DNA of 39,805 nucleotides from Deltaproteobacteria bacterium. GTDB lineage: Bacteria > Desulfobacterota > JAJRXV01. The position numbers and the translations under genes were made by a program. The notes beneath the pieces were generated by a model. The model saw nothing but the letters and a program-made list of their open reading frames with translations, did no database searches and had not been told where the DNA came from. Positions within the stretch are counted from its first letter, which is position 1. Every line of letters begins with the position of its first letter. Below are positions 20,807 to 29,798 of the stretch, one piece after another. The DNA lies in NCBI GenBank assembly GCA_024276115.1, contig JAJRXV010000253.1:1-39805 (forward strand), in the 5' to 3' direction.

Positions 20807-21229
20807 TTACTCCTCACCTTCTGTTATCTCTTCTTCATATTTTGAAGGGCACTTAGCCAGCAGTATTTCAGCCTTAAAAAGGTTGTCGCTCTTTTCGTAG
20901 ACCCCTTCAAGTATTACCTCAGCGCCATCTTTAAAGGCATCTGGCATGATACCGTTATAGTGGGCGTTTATGGTTTTTGTCTCGTTCTCCATATCACTGA
21001 TAGCGAACTTAAGTATTAAATCCCGCGCGTTGTAATCGATAGTGCCGTCAACGACATTGCCGCTAACTCTTATGCTTGTACCCTTCAACGAAGTCGCCTG
21101 CGCGATGAGCTCCTCAACCGTCAGAAAATATATTCCGGTAGAGTCTATCCCGTTGTAGATCATGAGCCCGATACCGAACAGTACAAACAGTACTGCGACT
21201 ACTGTTTTTTTTTGTGATCTATTTTTCAT
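20807..21229 (-). CDS. ccmE: Heme chaperone CcmE, Cys-type (CxxxY)
   Basis: OB-fold-like IRVSGNVVDGTIDYNARDLILKFAISD...VILEGVYEKSDNLFKAEILLAKCPSKYEE; Cys (TGC, plus 20849-20851) at the usual His position. Confidence 0.88.
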   Translation of the reverse strand: MKNRSQKKTVVAVLFVLFGIGLMIYNGIDSTGIYFLTVEELIAQATSLKGTSIRVSGNVVDGTIDYNARDLILKFAISDMENETKTINAHYNGIMPDAFKDGAEVILEGVYEKSDNLFKAEILLAKCPSKYEEEITEGEE

Positions 21230-21430
21230 CTATAACCTTTCTTATGATGCTTTAATGCAACATTTATTAAATATATTCAATTTTATGTCTTCATTGTTTT
21301 GTTGCGTGTGGTTCAAAAGATAAAACTATACTTGCCAGCAGTATACATTAATTTACATTAAAAGACCATTAAAAATAGATTAGTAAATTTTAATGTTGGT
21401 GAAGTGCGCCCACACCGTCATTCCTGAGGT

Positions 21431-21586
21431 AAGACTTCTGCGCAACTCCAAAACCGTCGCCCTGAATTTGAGGCGCGCCTCTTATTTCAGGATCTGGTAA
21501 TCCTAATAAATCCATGTAGATTCCGAAACCAGTTCGGGACGACAGCAGTAGTTTTTATACATAAAAGCAGGTTGTGCAGGAGTCTT
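21431..21586. repeat. MITE-like element copy A
   Basis: Terminal inverted repeats AAGACTTCTGCGCAACTCC / GGTTGTGCAGGAGTCTT; 3' 41 nt nearly identical to copy B. Confidence 0.7.
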
Positions 21587-21649
21587 GAGGTAGTAATCGG
21601 GAAAACAGGACTAAACTCTGAGCGCCCGCGAATAAACTTATGTTTTAAG

Positions 21650-21692
21650 TTTAATGGGATGTTTGAGGTCTGGATCCGATAGACATTCGGGG
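21650..21692. repeat. Interspersed repeat (inverted partner of 8214-8270)
   Basis: TTAATGGGATGTTTGAGGTCTGGATCCGATAGACATTCGGGG versus reverse complement of 8214-8270. Confidence 0.6.
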
Positions 21693-21713
21693 AGGTAATG
21701 GACTCTTTTAGAG

Positions 21714-21757
21714 TCCTACCAAAAGCCACCTTATAAGATAAGTGGCTTTTGGTAGGA
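21714..21757. terminator. Strong hairpin, possible bidirectional terminator-like element
   Basis: TCCTACCAAAAGCCAC(C)TTAT-AAG-ATAAGTGGCTTTTGGTAGGA; about 20 bp with one bulge. Confidence 0.45.
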
Positions 21758-21763
21758 TTTCAA

Positions 21764-21822
21764 GATCCTGAAATAAATTCAGGACGACAGAACAAGAGGT
21801 GCGCCTCAAATTCAGGACGACA
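21764..21822. repeat. Two adjacent palindromic CCTGAA...TTCAGG repeat units (short and long form)
   Basis: agatCCTGAAataaaTTCAGGacgac followed by aagaggtgcgcctcaaaTTCAGGacgac. Confidence 0.65.
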
Positions 21823-21841
21823 GCGTGAGAGTGCGCGGGTC

Positions 21842-22585
21842 TCAATAAATAAGCAAAGTAACACACGCTACGCTCAGCGCCGCGGCCTTAAAGTAATCCG
21901 GTCTCGCGATCGTATAATTAAACGATGTTTTTAAGCCGCCGTCATACCCGCGTGAGAGCATAGACTCGTATACCCTGTCAGCTTTTTCAAAACTCCTCAC
22001 TAACAACATACCTACAAAATTCCCCATTGTCCTGACCGTGTGTATATCAGTTTTTTTGATAAAGTTCCTTGACTTCATCGCTCTATTCATCCGTTTCATC
22101 TCAAGCAGGAATATAAATATATAGCGGTAGGTAAACAAGAACATCTGCACAATAAATGAAGGTACTCCGAGCCTTTCCATCGCTTTAAGTGAATCAACGA
22201 ATGGCGCTGTGCCTATCATGACTATACTCAGCATCACCATAGATAAAGCCTTAAGGTAAACCTTCGCGGCAATCAAAAGTCCCCCATAGTTGAACGATAC
22301 CCCGAGCGTTGTCGCGGTATCGCCCGGCATGGTGAGTGGTATTATGATAAAAAACGGGCTGAGAAATATAGTCACCGGCAGTAGCCGCCTGGTGACAAAA
22401 GAAAATGGTAACCGGGAAACTATCACCAGCAAGGAGCTAATCGAAAACGCGATAACTATCAGCGGTAGCTTGTTCAAAATAGCTATAGTAACTATAAACA
22501 GTCCTAATGACGCGATTTTTATCCGCGGATCCCAACGGTGTACCGGTGAGTGAATGTGCGCGTATTTGTCGATATCAAGATGCAT
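21842..22585 (-). CDS. cbiQ: ECF transporter transmembrane protein CbiQ/NikQ (T component)
   Basis: HSPVHRWDPRIKIASLGLFIV, MKSRNF..., YESMLSRGYDG motif of CbiQ. Confidence 0.93.
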   Translation of the reverse strand: MHLDIDKYAHIHSPVHRWDPRIKIASLGLFIVTIAILNKLPLIVIAFSISSLLVIVSRLPFSFVTRRLLPVTIFLSPFFIIIPLTMPGDTATTLGVSFNYGGLLIAAKVYLKALSMVMLSIVMIGTAPFVDSLKAMERLGVPSFIVQMFLFTYRYIFIFLLEMKRMNRAMKSRNFIKKTDIHTVRTMGNFVGMLLVRSFEKADRVYESMLSRGYDGGLKTSFNYTIARPDYFKAAALSVACVTLLIY

Positions 22586-23192
22586 ACTGTTTCTCCTTCT
22601 CTAATATTTCTGGTTTTACTTTGTGAAGAAAAGCCGCCGTAAATCCGGTGAGAAGCCCTTCTATTATCATTATCGGAACGTGCGCCCAAAGAGCTGCCTT
22701 CGCCACTCCATAAAATGCCTCACCCGAAAGCGCCAATAGAGTCGCAAGGAATACCCCGGATAGAACAGTTCCGGTTAAACCTGCCATCGCGCCGAAGATA
22801 AATTCCGCGTGCTTTAGTGGGATTTTTTTTCGCAGGTTGAATACACCGTAAGCGCACAACGCTGGGATACCCATCATTACCGCGTTAGCCCCTAGAGGAG
22901 TTATCCCGCCATGCTGAAACAGCAACGCTTGTAATGTCAGCCCTACGAAGATAGAAAGAAACGCCGCGGGACCAAGCACCATCCCCACCAAACCATTCAC
23001 TATTAAGTGTATGCTGGTGGGACCAAGCGGAATATGTATAAGTGACGCGACGAAGAATACTGATGTTATTACCGATATCTTCGGCAGATCTTCGCTGTCT
23101 AGTTTTTTTATAATCGCCGCGGTAACTAAACCGGCAACAACGTAGCCACCAACCCAGACTTCGGTTGCTAATACACCTTCTGAAATATGCAT
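22575..23192 (-). CDS. cbiM: Cobalt/nickel ECF substrate-specific component CbiM/NikM
   Basis: MHISEGVLATEVWVGGYVVAG; HIPLGPTSIHLIVNGLVGMVLG; FQHGGITPLGANAVMMGIPAL. Confidence 0.95.
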   Translation of the reverse strand: MHISEGVLATEVWVGGYVVAGLVTAAIIKKLDSEDLPKISVITSVFFVASLIHIPLGPTSIHLIVNGLVGMVLGPAAFLSIFVGLTLQALLFQHGGITPLGANAVMMGIPALCAYGVFNLRKKIPLKHAEFIFGAMAGLTGTVLSGVFLATLLALSGEAFYGVAKAALWAHVPIMIIEGLLTGFTAAFLHKVKPEILEKEKQYAS

Positions 23193-23235
23193 ATTTCATC
23201 TCCTTTTTTCGCGTTACTCTACATAAAATGTAGCG

Positions 23236-23772
23236 CTAACCCTTTTTCTTGGCGCTCATTTGCATGATAAGCGCAGTTAGACCAAATATGAATCCGAGCC
23301 CGCCAAGTATACCGGGCATTTGTGATGGTTCTTCTGGCGCTTTATGTTTCTTTCCTGTTTTGACCGTTTTTTGCTCTGAGAGCTTCTCACTATCCGCTTG
23401 AGTTACCGCTTCTTCTGTTGTATCGTCATCTGAAAAATCTTCCGCTGGTAGCGCATATCTGTTTTTGTGCCCCATGCTCGCGATGATAACTATATCTAAG
23501 TCCTCAACCTTAGAGTACTTGAACGAAAACAACCCCTCTTTATCGGTGGTGCCCTCTGTCAACTTCTTCTTGTTGCTGTCGTATACTTCCACCTTCCCCC
23601 CCTCGACTTTTCGTCCATCAGGGAAGTACCCCTCACAAAAAACTGTGTCACCCTCTACGTAAGCAAAAATATTGACCTTGTGGGCGAACGCCGCACTACT
23701 GCTTATCATAAGGAATAGGCTGATAAACACTAACCTAAAAACAGCCTTACTAAGTATATTGTTTTTTCTCAT
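23236..23772 (-). CDS. CbiL/NikL-like exported accessory protein of nickel ECF transporter
   Basis: Signal peptide, HKVNIFAYVEGDTVFCEGYFPDGRKVEGGKVEVYDSNKKKLTEGTTDKEGLFSFKYS, C-terminal TM; adjacent to cbiM. Confidence 0.82.
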   Translation of the reverse strand: MRKNNILSKAVFRLVFISLFLMISSSAAFAHKVNIFAYVEGDTVFCEGYFPDGRKVEGGKVEVYDSNKKKLTEGTTDKEGLFSFKYSKVEDLDIVIIASMGHKNRYALPAEDFSDDDTTEEAVTQADSEKLSEQKTVKTGKKHKAPEEPSQMPGILGGLGFIFGLTALIMQMSAKKKG

Positions 23773-23804
23773 TAAACTTTCTCCTATTACTTATATACTC
23801 ACCA

Positions 23805-23882
23805 AAACTCCCGCGCGACTCCAAAACCGTCGTCCCGAACCAGTAGTTTTTATACATAAAAGCAGGTCGTGCGGGAGTCTTT
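23805..23882. repeat. MITE-like element copy B
   Basis: AAAACTCCCGCGCGACTCCAAAACCGTCGTCCCG...CAGTAGTTTTTATACATAAAAGCAGGTCGTGCGGGAGTCTT. Confidence 0.7.
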
Positions 23883-23893
23883 CACTTGTTATA

Positions 23894-24685
23894 CTACTTC
23901 ATATCCCTAGCTCTAACCCAGTATACAGCGCCGATCTCGATCGACTTATCCTCGCCATCTTTTTTCATAGTCCATGACGCTTCACTCAGCGCGGCAAATC
24001 CCCACCAACCGGCTCTCGGCATAGCATAACTGAATACCCCATTCTTGTCAGCTTTTACAACCTGTGTAACATACGGATCAGATGGAGCTTTAACTGTCTT
24101 AGGGTTTTCTGGCGACTCATTCAGGTACTCAACCTCAACTTCGGCGAACGGTACAGCTTTACCCTTTACCAACACTTGACCGGTAAAGATATTTCCAGTC
24201 CAGAATCCATACGGGCGGGTCATCGGCACTATCTCAGTTTCTAGTCCGACAGGGGTGTCCCAACCTGCTTCAAGCCCGAGAGCGGCTACGCACACCTTGG
24301 TGTAATGAATGATAAACAAGTCTTCCGCTGGCTCCCAATATGGCGCTGGCTCGACGTAAAATGTATAGTCTCCTGGACGCTTTATCTTATATTTTGCTTC
24401 CCATGTTGTGAAATCGTGCATCTTCTCTGATTTAAGTGTACTTAAAAGATCTTTTTTCTTGCCAGCGGCGACCACTCCAAACTGCTTCGGCTTTTCCATC
24501 TCCATATAATGACCTTCCATCGGGTGGATAAACTTTACTGCCAAACTAATTGTTTTCTTGTCTTTCTGCGTGACGATGTCGTCTGATGGAGTAATCACTC
24601 CAAAATGCGCCTGGACCGAGACTCCCCAACAGCATAACGCAACCATAATACCGACTACTAAAGAACTTCGTTTGATTCTTCTCAT
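23894..24685 (-). CDS. DUF4198-family exported protein (NikK-like nickel uptake accessory)
   Basis: Signal peptide then [46 protein letters not shown]; Ni/Co cluster context. Confidence 0.8.
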   Translation of the reverse strand: MRRIKRSSLVVGIMVALCCWGVSVQAHFGVITPSDDIVTQKDKKTISLAVKFIHPMEGHYMEMEKPKQFGVVAAGKKKDLLSTLKSEKMHDFTTWEAKYKIKRPGDYTFYVEPAPYWEPAEDLFIIHYTKVCVAALGLEAGWDTPVGLETEIVPMTRPYGFWTGNIFTGQVLVKGKAVPFAEVEVEYLNESPENPKTVKAPSDPYVTQVVKADKNGVFSYAMPRAGWWGFAALSEASWTMKKDGEDKSIEIGAVYWVRARDMK

Positions 24686-24752
24686 CTTACTTCCTCCTCT
24701 TTGCTTTCTGTTTTTTTGCCTTGAATAGCACGTAATTCAAAACATGTCTCGG

Positions 24753-24785
24753 ATAGTAGCACGTATCTAAAAATAGTGCTACTAT
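24753..24785. promoter_or_regulatory. Inverted repeat operator candidate 1 (NikR-like)
   Basis: ATAGTAGCAC-N13-GTGCTACTAT, perfect 10-bp arms. Confidence 0.6.
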
Positions 24786-24840
24786 TATTTTTGTTTTTTT
24801 TATCTCGCATGACACGAATCTAAAAAACACACCACTTAGT

Positions 24841-24867
24841 GTAACACAAATCTTTAATTAGTGTTAC
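24841..24867. promoter_or_regulatory. Inverted repeat operator candidate 2 (NikR-like)
   Basis: GTAACAC-N13-GTGTTAC, same spacing as candidate 1. Confidence 0.6.
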
Positions 24868-24914
24868 TAATGCTTTTGTGTTTTGTTACAAAAAAAACGT
24901 AAAAAAATATATAA

Positions 24915-24958
24915 AAGACTTCTGCGCGACTCTAAAACCGTCATCCCCGCGCGCGCCG
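24915..24958. repeat. MITE-like half copy C
   Basis: AAGACTTCTGCGCGACTCTAAAACCGTCATCCCC matches the left end of copies A and B; no right arm found. Confidence 0.55.
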
Positions 24959-25041
24959 CAACCATTGACAATAAGCAATCTCTTCTGTATAAATATTACT
25001 CTAGTTCTAATGGATATTCGAATTGTTAAGGAGATTAAAGC

Positions 25042-25920
25042 ATGAAAGTCAAACTTATACGTAACATAGCTATTTTTTTCGCGACTATCATAGTTGCGTC
25101 AGCGCTGATTATTGTACCGGCAGCTGTTGCTATCGATCTGGACTCACAAATCATAGAGGCCGCTAAAATGGGCGACACCGCAAAAATAAAAGAACTTGTC
25201 ATTAAGGGCGCCAATCTTAACGCGAAGAATGATGATGGTGAGACTGCTTTGATGTTAAGCTCGTACTATGGATATGAAGATATAGTGCAAGTGTTGATTG
25301 ATAACGGTGCTGATGTTAATGTGAAGGATTCGAACGGAATGACAGCTTTGATTCGTGGAGCGCTCAATGGTCACATAGATGTTATAAAGATTTTGGTTGA
25401 TAACGGTGCTGACGCCAACCTGCTTGGTTTGTTCGGCTTCACAGCCTTGATGTCTGGAGCAGGCAGCGGAAACAAAGACGTAGTAAAACTGTTGGTAGAT
25501 AATGGCGCAGAGCTAAACGCAAAGAGTATTGCTGGTCGCACTGCTTTAATGATTGGAGCGAGGAGGGGGCACTCAGAAGTAATAAAAGTGTTATTAGATA
25601 GTGGCGCTTATGTCAATATCAAAAGTAAAGATGGTGAGACCGCTTTGATGGGAGGGGCATGGAGTGGAGACGCGGCCGTTGTGAAACTGCTAATAAATAA
25701 GAGCGCGGAAGTAAACATGAAAAACAATAATGGTTGGACTGCTTTGATGCTAGGGGCAGTAAACGGTCATAAAGAGGTAGTAAAACTACTGCTTGATAAT
25801 AATGCGGATGCCAACGCGAAGAGAACATGGGGAGGGACTGCTCTGTCAAGTGCCGCGGATAAAGGCTATACAGAGATCGTCAAAATGTTGACGCAGGCAG
25901 GCGCGACTCCGGGGCAATAG
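25042..25920 (+). CDS. Exported ankyrin-repeat protein
   Basis: N-terminal signal peptide; about 7-8 ankyrin units (e.g. NGWTALMLGAVNGHKEVVKLLLDNNADANAK); SD-like aaggag upstream. Confidence 0.9.
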   Translation: MKVKLIRNIAIFFATIIVASALIIVPAAVAIDLDSQIIEAAKMGDTAKIKELVIKGANLNAKNDDGETALMLSSYYGYEDIVQVLIDNGADVNVKDSNGMTALIRGALNGHIDVIKILVDNGADANLLGLFGFTALMSGAGSGNKDVVKLLVDNGAELNAKSIAGRTALMIGARRGHSEVIKVLLDSGAYVNIKSKDGETALMGGAWSGDAAVVKLLINKSAEVNMKNNNGWTALMLGAVNGHKEVVKLLLDNNADANAKRTWGGTALSSAADKGYTEIVKMLTQAGATPGQ

Positions 25921-26023
25921 CAAAGAGCTTGTTCTCTAGATCGTGTAGGTTGCCGTTGAGCGGAGTGAAGCGCGACAAAAAAGTGTGGTAAAAAAAGCAG
26001 GGCGCGCCCTCGTAAATAATCAC

Positions 26024-26052
26024 TTGAATATATTTGTTTAATGGTATATATT
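26024..26052 (+). promoter_or_regulatory. Sigma70-like promoter for cimA
   Basis: TTGAAT-N17-TATATT located 23 nt before the ATG at 26075. Confidence 0.5.
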
Positions 26053-26074
26053 TCCTTGTAGAAAGGGATACATT

Positions 26075-27664
26075 ATGTCAAAAATAGTTGTTTATGATAC
26101 CACACTGCGGGATGGTACGCAGGCTGAGGAGATATCTTTTCTCGTGGAGGACAAAGTCAGAGTCGCCCTCAAGCTAGATGAGCTCGGGGTCGATTACATC
26201 GAGGGCGGATGGCCGGGCGCGAACCCGAAGGATATAGATTTTTTTAAGGAGATCAAGAAATACGACCTGAAACACTCTAAGATCACCGCGTTCGGGATGA
26301 CACGCCGCGCGAAGAACAGTTGCGAGGATGATGAAAACCTCAAGGCTCTAATCGCGTCAAAAGCTGACGCGGTAACGATATTCGGGAAGTCATGGGATAT
26401 TCATGTGACTTTGGCTCTAGGTATTACCTTAGAAGAAAATCTGACGATAATAGGTGATACAATAAAGTACCTGAGAAAGCATTTTAAGAAGGTATTCTAT
26501 GATGCGGAACACTTTTTTGATGGATATAAGGCGAACAAAGAGTACGCTATAAAAACGCTGGAGGCGGCGGTGGAGGCGAAAGCTGATTGTCTAGTACTTT
26601 GCGATACAAACGGAGGTACGCTTACATCAGAGGTCACTGAGATAATAAAGGCGGTCAAAAAGACGATCGACGCGCCGCTCGGTATCCACGCGCACAACGA
26701 CTCTGACCTAGCGGTGGCGAACACGCTTGCCGCTGTTGAGCTGGGCGTCGATCATGTGCAGGGCACAATAAACGGTTACGGAGAGCGGTGCGGTAACGCC
26801 AACTTATGCTCGATCATACCGAACATGCTGTTGAAGATGAACAAAAAAGCATTGCCTGAATCGAAGCTGAAAATGTTGCGTGAGACGTCGAGGTTCGTTA
26901 ACGAAATCGCGAACCTTTCTCATGATACTCATCAGCCTTTTGTCGGTAACAGCGCTTTCGCGCATAAGGGCGGCATACATGTCAGCGCGGTGCAGAAGAG
27001 CGCTCATACGTATGAGCATATAGTGCCCGAGCGTGTCGGGAACCACCAGCGGATTCTGCTCTCAGACCTGTCGGGCAGGAGCAATGTTATATTCAAGGCG
27101 AAGGAATTTGGTATTGATTTAGAATCTAAGAATCCGATCACTCTCCAGATATTGAAGGAGTTGAAGGAGTTAGAGCATAAAGGGTTTCAGTTTGAGGGTG
27201 CTGAGGCGTCGTTTGAGCTGATTATGAAAAAGGCTCTTGGAATGCACAAGACGTTTTTTAATCTGATCGGCTTCAGGGTGATCGATGAGAAACGCACTGA
27301 GGGTGAAGAGGCGCGCGCCGAGGCGACGATAATGCTCGAGGTCGGTGGGACAAGGGAGCATACCGCAGCGACCGGAAACGGTCCTGTGAACGCTTTGGAT
27401 AACGCACTCCGAAAGGCGCTAGATAAGTTCTACCCATCCCTCAAGAAGGTCGAGCTGAAGGACTATAAGGTGCGGGTGCTGAAGGGCGATACCGGTACCG
27501 CGTCGATGGTGCGGGTGTTGATGGAGTCAAGTGACGGCAAGGACATCTGGGGTACAGTCGGGGTTTCAGAGAATATAATACAAGCGAGCTGGCAGGCGCT
27601 TGTCGATAGTATTGACTATAAACTGCTTAAGGATGAGCAGAAGAGTAGCCGCGAAAAGAAGTAG
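26075..27664 (+). CDS. cimA: (R)-citramalate synthase
   Basis: [63 protein letters not shown]; LeuA-type dimer domain; CimA-type rather than IPMS. Confidence 0.93.
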   Translation: MSKIVVYDTTLRDGTQAEEISFLVEDKVRVALKLDELGVDYIEGGWPGANPKDIDFFKEIKKYDLKHSKITAFGMTRRAKNSCEDDENLKALIASKADAVTIFGKSWDIHVTLALGITLEENLTIIGDTIKYLRKHFKKVFYDAEHFFDGYKANKEYAIKTLEAAVEAKADCLVLCDTNGGTLTSEVTEIIKAVKKTIDAPLGIHAHNDSDLAVANTLAAVELGVDHVQGTINGYGERCGNANLCSIIPNMLLKMNKKALPESKLKMLRETSRFVNEIANLSHDTHQPFVGNSAFAHKGGIHVSAVQKSAHTYEHIVPERVGNHQRILLSDLSGRSNVIFKAKEFGIDLESKNPITLQILKELKELEHKGFQFEGAEASFELIMKKALGMHKTFFNLIGFRVIDEKRTEGEEARAEATIMLEVGGTREHTAATGNGPVNALDNALRKALDKFYPSLKKVELKDYKVRVLKGDTGTASMVRVLMESSDGKDIWGTVGVSENIIQASWQALVDSIDYKLLKDEQKSSREKK

Positions 27665-27686
27665 TTTTTTTTCAATAGATATCATT

Positions 27687-27730
27687 AAGCGTCAATAAAT
27701 CAACGTTGGTCAATTTATTGACGCTTTTTT
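27687..27730 (+). terminator. Rho-independent terminator of cimA
   Basis: AAGCGTCAATAAAT-caacgttggtca-ATTTATTGACGCTT followed by T-tract. Confidence 0.85.
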
Positions 27731-27904
27731 TGTTATTTTCCCTCACAAAAAAAACAGACAAATAAATAAAAAAAACAGTAAAACATATTTTATCTTTTGT
27801 TTATGCGGGATTATGGTGTTTAATTGGATGCGTCAGTCTTTGTGGCATGGTATATGCATTAATATAAATTGTGTTTATCATTACTACTTTCAAGGAGGCG
27901 GAAT

Positions 27905-28063
27905 ATGAGGTGTCCAAAATGTCAAGGTCTAATGTATAGTGAGATGTTCTGTGATTTTATCAGGGTTTTTATTGGATGGAAATGCCTTAACTGTGGCGAG
28001 ATCATTGATCCGGTAATAGTTAGTAACAGAAATAAACAAGATATAGAAGTTACAACTGTTTAA
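27905..28063 (+). CDS. Small double-CxxC zinc-ribbon-like protein (52 aa)
   Basis: MRCPKCQGLMYSEMFCDFIRVFIGWKCLNCGEIIDPVI...; strong SD aaggaggcg just upstream. Confidence 0.7.
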   Translation: MRCPKCQGLMYSEMFCDFIRVFIGWKCLNCGEIIDPVIVSNRNKQDIEVTTV

Positions 28064-28144
28064 CTCATAAACATGCTGTCAAAATATTGACGTGAGGAGT
28101 CTTGCGCCACTGTTTTTAAGCATGCATCATGCAATACTTCCAAA

Positions 28145-28181
28145 TTACCCGGGTACATATGATAAGTATGTTTCCGGGTAA
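28145..28181. other. 37-nt hairpin between zinc-ribbon gene and rnfC
   Basis: TTACCCGG-gt-ACATA-tgataag-TATGT-tt-CCGGGTAA. Confidence 0.65.
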
Positions 28182-28291
28182 CATTCCTTGCTTGCGTGTG
28201 GTATCGCGGGGCAATGTCAAGTGAATGTCGTGTGCTATAGCGACTATACAAAAAACTTTTTTAAAAAAATAAACTGAATGGAAAATTTTTC

Positions 28292-28320
28292 TTGACAAAG
28301 GCGTCATCATGCTTTATTTT
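28292..28320 (+). promoter_or_regulatory. Sigma70-like promoter of rnf operon
   Basis: TTGACA-N17-TATTTT about 75 nt upstream of the rnfC ATG. Confidence 0.65.
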
Positions 28321-28395
28321 TATAGCGTGAGTTGAGAATAAAAAACTGTTTTAATTTCGAAAAAATTTAATATAAAAGTAATTTCAAGGACTTTC

Positions 28396-29754
28396 ATGGA
28401 AAGAAGTACATTCAGGGGTGGAATACACCCTCGTTATGAGAAAATACAAACAAACTCAAAGAAAATAGAACATAGTAACATTCCAGAGATCGCGGTCATA
28501 CCTCTCGCGCAACATATTGGCGCGGCGTGTAGCCCGTGTGTAGAAGTTGGTGATACTGTTAAAAAGGGGCAGAAGATCGGTACGCCGAACGGTTTTGTCT
28601 CGTCACCGATACACGCGTCTATTTCTGGAACAGTGAAAGCTATCGAAAAAAGACCGCATCCGCTTGGGCGTGATGATGTAGTCGCTGTAGTGATAGAGTC
28701 TGACGGTAATGATGAGTGGACTGGTGATTTGATAGAGCATGAGAACTATCTCGATATGTCCGCCGATGACCTGAAGAAGATCATCCTCGAGGCGGGTATA
28801 GTAGGGAAGGGCGGCGCGACGTTTCCGACGCACGTCAAGCTGTCACCACCACCGAACCAGGAGATCCATACCGTAATACTGAACGGCGCCGAGTGCGAGC
28901 CGTACTTGAGCGCTGACCACAGGGTTATGGTGGAATCACCGCATGACGTTGTCGAGGGGCTTAAGATAGTCATGAAGGTCCTCGGGGTGAAAGACGGTTA
29001 CATCGGTATCGAGGATAACAAGCCCGACGCGATAAAAGCTATCACCGCATCGCTTCAGGATCTGCGACCGGCGGATACGAACATTGACGTAGTCGTTCTT
29101 GAGACAAAGTACCCGCAGGGAGCCGAAAAGCAGTTGATAAAAGTCATCACCGGCAATGAAGTTCCTTCTGGTGGGCTACCGATGGCGGTTGGTGTTGTTG
29201 TGCAGAATGTCGGTACAGCGGCTTCTATATATGAGGCGGCGCGATACGGGCGACCGTTGATTGATAGGGTGCTTACGGTTTCTGGGCTCGGAATCAATGA
29301 GCCTAAGAACCTGAAAGCGAGGATCGGGACACCATTCACTCAGATAATAGAGGAGTGTGGCGGTCTTAAAAGCGGTGTAAAGAAAGTTATAATGGGCGGT
29401 CCGATGATGGGTATGGCTCAGCATACGCTTAATGTTCCAGTAATAAAAGGTACATCTGGGCTGTTGGCTTTCACAAAGAGTGAGGCGGCGTCTTTTGCGG
29501 TAAGACCGTGCATAAGGTGCGGAAGGTGTGTCGAGGTGTGTCCGATGGGGCTCGCACCGAATGTTTTAGGGACTTACGGCGAACTATATATGTTTGAAGA
29601 GGCGTCAGACGCGAACGTAATGGACTGTATGGAATGTGGTTCATGCGTTTATATCTGCCCGGCAAAGCGACCGTTAGTGCATCTGATGAGATTTACAAAG
29701 CGTGAGGTTATCGTCGCGCGTCATAAAGAAAAAGAAAAAGAAGAGAAGAAGTAG
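28396..29754 (+). CDS. rnfC: Rnf electron transport complex subunit C
   Basis: FRGGIHPRYEKIQTNSKKIE; GIVGKGGATFPTHVKL; CIRCGRCVEVCPMGLAP and CMECGSCVYICPAKRPLV. Confidence 0.97.
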   Translation: MERSTFRGGIHPRYEKIQTNSKKIEHSNIPEIAVIPLAQHIGAACSPCVEVGDTVKKGQKIGTPNGFVSSPIHASISGTVKAIEKRPHPLGRDDVVAVVIESDGNDEWTGDLIEHENYLDMSADDLKKIILEAGIVGKGGATFPTHVKLSPPPNQEIHTVILNGAECEPYLSADHRVMVESPHDVVEGLKIVMKVLGVKDGYIGIEDNKPDAIKAITASLQDLRPADTNIDVVVLETKYPQGAEKQLIKVITGNEVPSGGLPMAVGVVVQNVGTAASIYEAARYGRPLIDRVLTVSGLGINEPKNLKARIGTPFTQIIEECGGLKSGVKKVIMGGPMMGMAQHTLNVPVIKGTSGLLAFTKSEAASFAVRPCIRCGRCVEVCPMGLAPNVLGTYGELYMFEEASDANVMDCMECGSCVYICPAKRPLVHLMRFTKREVIVARHKEKEKEEKK

Positions 29755-29798
29755 TTTGAGCATTATATAGTGGCACTATCGTAAGCGTAGTACAGTAT

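Noticed and set aside
21487-21729. 80 aa ORF on the minus strand downstream of cbiQ
   Set aside because: Composed of repeat-element sequence; no plausible protein signature.
25999-26010. AGGGCGCGCCCT palindrome upstream of cimA as a terminator or operator
   Set aside because: Short, no T tract, and GC-rich palindromes of this kind recur in the repeats; insufficient support.
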